Position numbers and translations under genes: made by a program
Shown here: positions 23,251 to 25,088 of the stretch, piece by piece
Numbering within the stretch: the first letter of the stretch is position 1
Layout: each line of letters starts with the position of its first letter
Assembly (NCBI GenBank): GCA_003435055.1
Contig: QUMM01000037.1
Span: forward strand, 1 to 25,088
Reading direction: 5' to 3'
DNA length: 25,088 bases
Origin: Lachnospiraceae bacterium OF09-6
GTDB lineage: Bacteria; Bacillota; Clostridia; Lachnospirales; Lachnospiraceae
The notes under the pieces: model-generated
The model's database searches: none
What the model saw: only the letters and a program-made list of their open reading frames with translations
What the model was told of the DNA's origin: nothing

Positions 23251-23279
23251 AGTATACTTGCTTTTTTTAGATGCGTCAA
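23251..23279 (-). promoter_or_regulatory. Distal, duplicated promoter of the Crp/Fnr regulator
   Basis: This is the identical second copy: TTGACG (23,279-23,274), 17-base spacer and TATACT (23,256-23,251), 44 bases further from the gene. Transcripts from it would have a 5' leader 44 bases longer that contains the whole proximal promoter. Confidence 0.75.
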
Positions 23280-23344
23280 TTATATAACTGGCATATGCAT
23301 AAATAGAAATAAAAAGAAGTGTAATAAAGTAAATTATCTTTTCT

Positions 23345-23385
23345 GTGATATCATCACGGAAGCAAGCACTTATTTGGGGTATATT
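23345..23385 (+). promoter_or_regulatory. Crp/Fnr-type operator and promoter of trx2-trxB (site 3)
   Basis: The palindrome GTGATATCATCAC (23,345-23,357, centre 23,351) precedes the -10 box TATATT (23,380-23,385). The -35 position holds CGGAAG. Centre-to--10 spacing is 29 bases, as at sites 1 and 2. The ATG of the second thioredoxin is 36 bases after the -10 start. The site is also about 70 bases upstream of the regulator's distal promoter on the other strand, so it could affect the regulator gene too. Confidence 0.8.
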
Positions 23386-23415
23386 AAGTTCAAACAGGAG
23401 AAGGAGTTGAAAAAT

Positions 23416-23739
23416 ATGACATCTATAAATATAAATAAAGAAAAGTTTGGACAATTAATTCATAAGGAAAAACCGGTTTTGGTTGATTTCTGGGCACCTT
23501 GGTGTGGTTATTGCCGTAGAATTGGAGCGGCTTATGAAAAAATAAGTGAAGAATACAGCGATATTCTTATTGCTGGAAAAGTAAATATTGATGAAGAACC
23601 ACAGATTGCAGAAGCTGAAAAGATTGAGATAATTCCTACGCTGGTTTTATATCGAGATGGAAAGGCAATAGATTCTATTGTTGCACCTGAATCAAAAATA
23701 ATGATAGAGAATTTTATTAATGAAGCATTGGAAAAATAA
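23416..23739 (+). CDS. Thioredoxin-like protein with WCGYC active site (second copy)
   Basis: Thioredoxin-fold protein of 107 aa. The active site is WCGYC (Cys30, Cys33) in FWAPWCGYCRRIG, where most thioredoxins have WCGPC. The Gly-Tyr pair should alter the redox potential. The cis-proline region IIPTLVLYRDGK is normal. I chose ATG 23,416, which has AAGGAG 9 bases upstream; the longer frame from 23,227 runs through the promoter repeat. A reductase gene follows 15 bases later, so this is likely its direct substrate. Confidence 0.93.
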   Translation: MTSININKEKFGQLIHKEKPVLVDFWAPWCGYCRRIGAAYEKISEEYSDILIAGKVNIDEEPQIAEAEKIEIIPTLVLYRDGKAIDSIVAPESKIMIENFINEALEK

Positions 23740-23754
23740 AAGGAGGACTGCTGT

Positions 23755-24678
23755 ATGAATGAAAATCATGTTTACGATATGATTATCGTGGGGGGAGGAC
23801 CTGGAGGGTATACTTCAGCATTATACGCAGCCAGAGCAGGATTTGATACCATTGTTTTAGAAAAATTATCTGCAGGTGGTCAGATGTCATTGACCTGGCA
23901 GATTGATAACTATCCTGGTTTTGAAAATGGAATTGACGGATTTTCATTGGCAGAGAAAATGCAAAAACAGGCGGAAAAATTTGGCGCTAAAAGTGAATAT
24001 GCTGAAGTTTTTAATATGGATTTAACAGGAAAGCTTAAGAGAGTAGAAACTAGTTCGGGAATTTATATTGGGAAAACAGTAGTGATTGCTACTGGAGCAA
24101 ATCCAAGAGAACTTGGTCTCGCTAAAGAAAAAGAATTGATAGGTCATGGGGTTGCTTATTGTGCCTCCTGTGATGGTATGTTTTATAAAGATAAGATCGT
24201 GGTGGTTGTTGGTGGTGGAAATTCTGCTGTATCAGATGCTGTTCTTTTAAGTCGAATTGCTAAGAAAGTCATCATTGTTCATCGAAGAGATACATTACGT
24301 GCAACGAAAATCTACCATGACCAGCTGATGAAAACTGAAAATATAGAGTTTCGATGGAACAATACAGTAAATGAACTGATTTATGGAGAACGATTGACTG
24401 GTGTGCGGTTGAAAGATACAGTTACAGGAGAAGAAAACATTATAGAATGTGACGGCCTGTTTGTGAGTATAGGAAGAAAACCGACAACAGATTTTTTAGA
24501 TAATCAGATAGAACTGGATAATAAAGGATATATTGTGGCAGGTGAAAACACTGAAACGAGTATTCCGGGTGTTTATGCTGTAGGAGATGTCAGAACAAAG
24601 TTACTTCGTCAGATAGTAACAGCAGTGGCAGATGGTGCTATGGCAGTACATATGGCAGAAGAGTATGTGGAGAAATAA
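23755..24678 (+). CDS. trxB: Thioredoxin reductase
   Basis: NAD(P)H-dependent flavoprotein that reduces thioredoxin, 307 aa. FAD binding is at IIVGGGPGGYTSALYAARAG, the redox-active pair is Cys136/Cys139 in YCASCDGMFY (CATCDG is commoner), pyridine-nucleotide binding is at VVGGGNSAVSDAV, and the C-terminal FAD motif is VYAVGDVR. AAAGGAGGACTG precedes ATG 23,755. It forms a two-gene unit with the WCGYC thioredoxin and could serve both thioredoxins and Bcp. Confidence 0.95.
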   Translation: MNENHVYDMIIVGGGPGGYTSALYAARAGFDTIVLEKLSAGGQMSLTWQIDNYPGFENGIDGFSLAEKMQKQAEKFGAKSEYAEVFNMDLTGKLKRVETSSGIYIGKTVVIATGANPRELGLAKEKELIGHGVAYCASCDGMFYKDKIVVVVGGGNSAVSDAVLLSRIAKKVIIVHRRDTLRATKIYHDQLMKTENIEFRWNNTVNELIYGERLTGVRLKDTVTGEENIIECDGLFVSIGRKPTTDFLDNQIELDNKGYIVAGENTETSIPGVYAVGDVRTKLLRQIVTAVADGAMAVHMAEEYVEK

Positions 24679-24843
24679 TAATCAGAATTTGAATGGTGAA
24701 CTTTTCATACTGAAATATGTACAATTTCAATAATGACATGAACTTATGGGAATGTATTGCGGATACTTTGTGAACTTTATCCTGATACAATGATTATGCT
24801 GATGAAAGAAGGCATAGATAACTGAATACAAGAAAGAGACGAA

Positions 24844-24883
24844 AGCCTCAGCAGTTAAGAAAAAAACTACTGGGGCTTTTTTT
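24844..24883 (+). terminator. Terminator after trxB
   Basis: AGCCTCAGCAGT (24,844-24,855) pairs with ACTACTGGGGCT (24,866-24,877), with two G-T or mismatch positions, and is followed by seven T. It lies 165 bases after trxB. The gap between (24,679-24,843) holds no gene that I can support. Confidence 0.8.
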
Positions 24884-24920
24884 CGCTTTATAGGAAAGAC
24901 CGTCTTCGGCGCTCTCTTGA

Positions 24921-24947
24921 ATTAAAATAGCCCGCGCAAAGGCGGGC
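24921..24947 (-). terminator. Minus-strand terminator of the gene at the right edge
   Basis: GCCCGC (24,930-24,935) and GCGGGC (24,942-24,947) form a GC-rich stem with a 6-base loop. Read on the minus strand it is followed by TATTTTAAT. It lies 23 bases beyond the stop of the minus-strand gene that enters from the right. Confidence 0.75.
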
Positions 24948-24969
24948 ATGACAAAACGATGATCATGAA

Positions 24970-25088
24970 TCAGAACAGGAAAAAATCTTCTTCTGCAAAT
25001 TCATCATCAAAAATATCTTCATTTAGGAAATAGTCCATATCCAGAAGTTCCTCCTCGCTCATATGGCGGATGTCCGCAGAGGTCATAC
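24970..25088 (-). CDS. 3' end of an unrecognised minus-strand gene (partial)
   Basis: The last 38 codons before TGA (24,970-24,972 on the plus strand) encode a very acidic tail: TSADIRHMSEEELLDMDYFL, then EDIFDDEFAEED and FFLF. Asp and Glu dominate. An ATG at 25,086-25,084 could be internal or the start; the gene reaches the window edge. I do not recognise it. It is convergent with the redox cargo and probably marks the return to core genes of the mobile element. Confidence 0.6.
   Translation of the reverse strand, partial: MTSADIRHMSEEELLDMDYFLNEDIFDDEFAEEDFFLF

Larger units (their letters stand above)
23204..23291. repeat. Exact 44-bp tandem duplication holding the regulator's promoter
   Basis: Bases 23,204-23,247 and 23,248-23,291 are identical, including a run of seven T, and the next four bases (CATA) begin a third copy. 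Each copy contains a full minus-strand promoter. The identity suggests a recent duplication, or an assembly artefact. Confidence 0.93.
13650..25088. mobile_element. Integrated element inserted in spoVAD (left end in window; right end not reached)
   Basis: The left border is inferred from the loss of SpoVAD homology after codon 210, at about 13,645-13,650. To its right the DNA is visibly AT-richer and holds element-type genes: a DUF6075-like gene, a RepA_N initiator and an XRE regulator. A long redox cargo follows, then a minus-strand gene at the right edge of unknown type. No recombinase, relaxase or type IV secretion gene lies in the window, so whether this is a conjugative element, a mobilisable island or a remnant cannot be decided. 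It could also be two nested insertions. Confidence 0.6.

Noticed and set aside
23204..23291. Start of a CRISPR array or iteron set
   Set aside because: There are only two copies, directly adjoining without spacers, and each is explained as a promoter unit. No cas genes are present.

Overview
The window looks like chromosomal DNA of a spore-forming, anaerobic gut Clostridium relative, most likely Lachnospiraceae. Evidence is the spoVA spore genes, strong GGAGG ribosome sites, moderate GC in the first 13 kb, and a clostridial-type Crp/Fnr regulator with rubredoxin and hemerythrin. This is inference from gene content, not from a marker gene.

Region 1 (1-13,650, all + strand) is the host backbone. 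spoVAA, spoVAB and spoVAC (DPA transport into the forespore) are followed by a 10-gene Mrp/Mbh-type cation/proton antiporter operon (mnhE, F, G, a DUF4040/MbhD subunit, an MbhE-MnhB fusion, mnhC, then four antiporter-like subunits). An L-asparaginase gene with two frameshifts and a small unrecognised gene come next. spoVAD then starts normally but loses homology after about residue 210 of about 340.

Region 2 (about 13,650 to beyond the right edge) is AT-richer and reads as an integrated mobile element, partly decayed, that interrupts spoVAD. Its left end holds a DUF6075-type gene, a small gene, a truncated RepA_N replication initiator and an opposing XRE regulator gene that now runs antisense into repA. 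No integrase lies in the window. The last 120 bases carry the tail of an unrecognised minus-strand gene.

Region 3 (16,050-24,680) is redox and oxygen-stress cargo: rubredoxin plus bacteriohemerythrin; a small membrane protein, a Bcp peroxiredoxin and YaaA; a second rubredoxin; a short-chain dehydrogenase; thioredoxin, rhodanese and a frameshifted CoA-disulfide-reductase/rhodanese fusion; a convergent Crp/Fnr regulator; and a second thioredoxin with thioredoxin reductase. The set could handle oxygen, peroxide and reactive sulfur.

The main discovery is a local regulon. Three 13-bp palindromes of form GTGAT-N3-ATCAC stand before the SDR gene, before trx-rhodanese-CoADR and before trx2-trxB. In all three the palindrome centre is exactly 29 bases before the first base of a -10 box (TACAAT, TATAAT, TATATT), no -35 box is present, and the start codon follows 36-38 bases after the -10 start. 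This is the geometry of class II Crp/Fnr activation. The Crp/Fnr protein encoded among these genes has R-E-x-x-x-R in its recognition helix, as expected for GTGA half-sites, but the half-site spacing is one base shorter than the classical CRP site. The regulator's own consensus promoter lies in a 44-bp sequence that is tandemly duplicated.

Four places (about 7,672, 12,007, 12,236 and 21,956) look like single-base deletions that break otherwise good genes. Three can be explained as a shortened homopolymer, so base-calling error must be considered before calling them pseudogenes.
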